Below are positions 14,831 through 14,838 of a stretch of 14,838 nucleotides of DNA, in pieces. The position numbers were made by a program, and so were the translations under genes. Each line of letters begins with the position of its first letter. Position 1 is the stretch's first letter. The DNA is from Fidelibacterota bacterium (lineage in GTDB: Bacteria; Fidelibacterota; UBA2242), in NCBI GenBank assembly GCA_023229045.1, contig JALOAB010000031.1, forward strand, positions 1-14,838. Direction: 5' to 3'. The notes below the pieces were generated by a model, which made no database searches, was not told the origin of the DNA, and saw only the letters and a list, made by a program, of their open reading frames with translations.

Positions 14831-14838
14831 AACATCAA

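Noticed and set aside
14653..14838. 61-residue leftward ORF at the right edge
   Set aside because: It overlaps the lipoprotein-like gene in another frame. That gene has the GGGAGG site and signal-like N-terminus.

Overview
The window is bacterial DNA carrying most of one long leftward (minus-strand) operon for branched-chain amino acid synthesis. A divergent rightward signalling gene follows, then a convergent small lipoprotein-like gene at the right edge. Gene order (leftward) is leader peptide/attenuator - ilvD - ilvB - ilvN - ilvC - cimA - leuA - leuC - leuD - leuB - aconitase (running off the left edge). Genes are packed with 4- or 8-base overlaps or gaps under 40 bases, so they are very probably one transcription unit. 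No phage, transposon, CRISPR, tRNA or rRNA was seen.

Metabolic logic: CimA condenses pyruvate with acetyl-CoA, giving isoleucine a threonine-independent entry. LeuCD and LeuB can then serve both the citramalate route to 2-oxobutyrate and the leucine route. IlvBN, IlvC and IlvD make the valine and isoleucine keto acids, and LeuA starts leucine. The operon can therefore take pyruvate and acetyl-CoA to the keto acids of all three amino acids. Neither ilvA nor ilvE is present here. The final gene is the N-terminal third of a mitochondrial-type aconitase, the TCA-cycle relative of LeuC.

Regulation: upstream of ilvD, the minus strand holds an unannotated 27-codon ORF (11818-11901). Seventeen of its 27 residues are Ile, Leu or Val, with 11 in a row. 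It is followed by a perfect 11-bp hairpin with a U-tract (11761-11792). The last leader codons contain an exact copy of the 3' half of that hairpin and can pair with its 5' half. This is the architecture of ribosome-mediated transcription attenuation, sensing all three end products, and is the most interesting feature of the window.

Right side: 12186-14345 (+) encodes a receiver domain, four PAS domains and a C-terminal four-cysteine motif. It has no histidine-kinase or other known output domain. The convergent gene at 14355-14816 (-) encodes a small cysteine-rich exported protein.

Organism: the set suggests a Gram-negative-type, possibly anaerobic bacterium. The evidence is a lipoprotein-like signal, a [4Fe-4S]-type dihydroxy-acid dehydratase, a Geobacter-like long CimA, short-form LeuC/LeuD and a mitochondrial-type aconitase. 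It could be a deltaproteobacterial or FCB-group/candidate-phylum lineage. This is inference from gene style; phylum cannot be fixed from the sequence alone.
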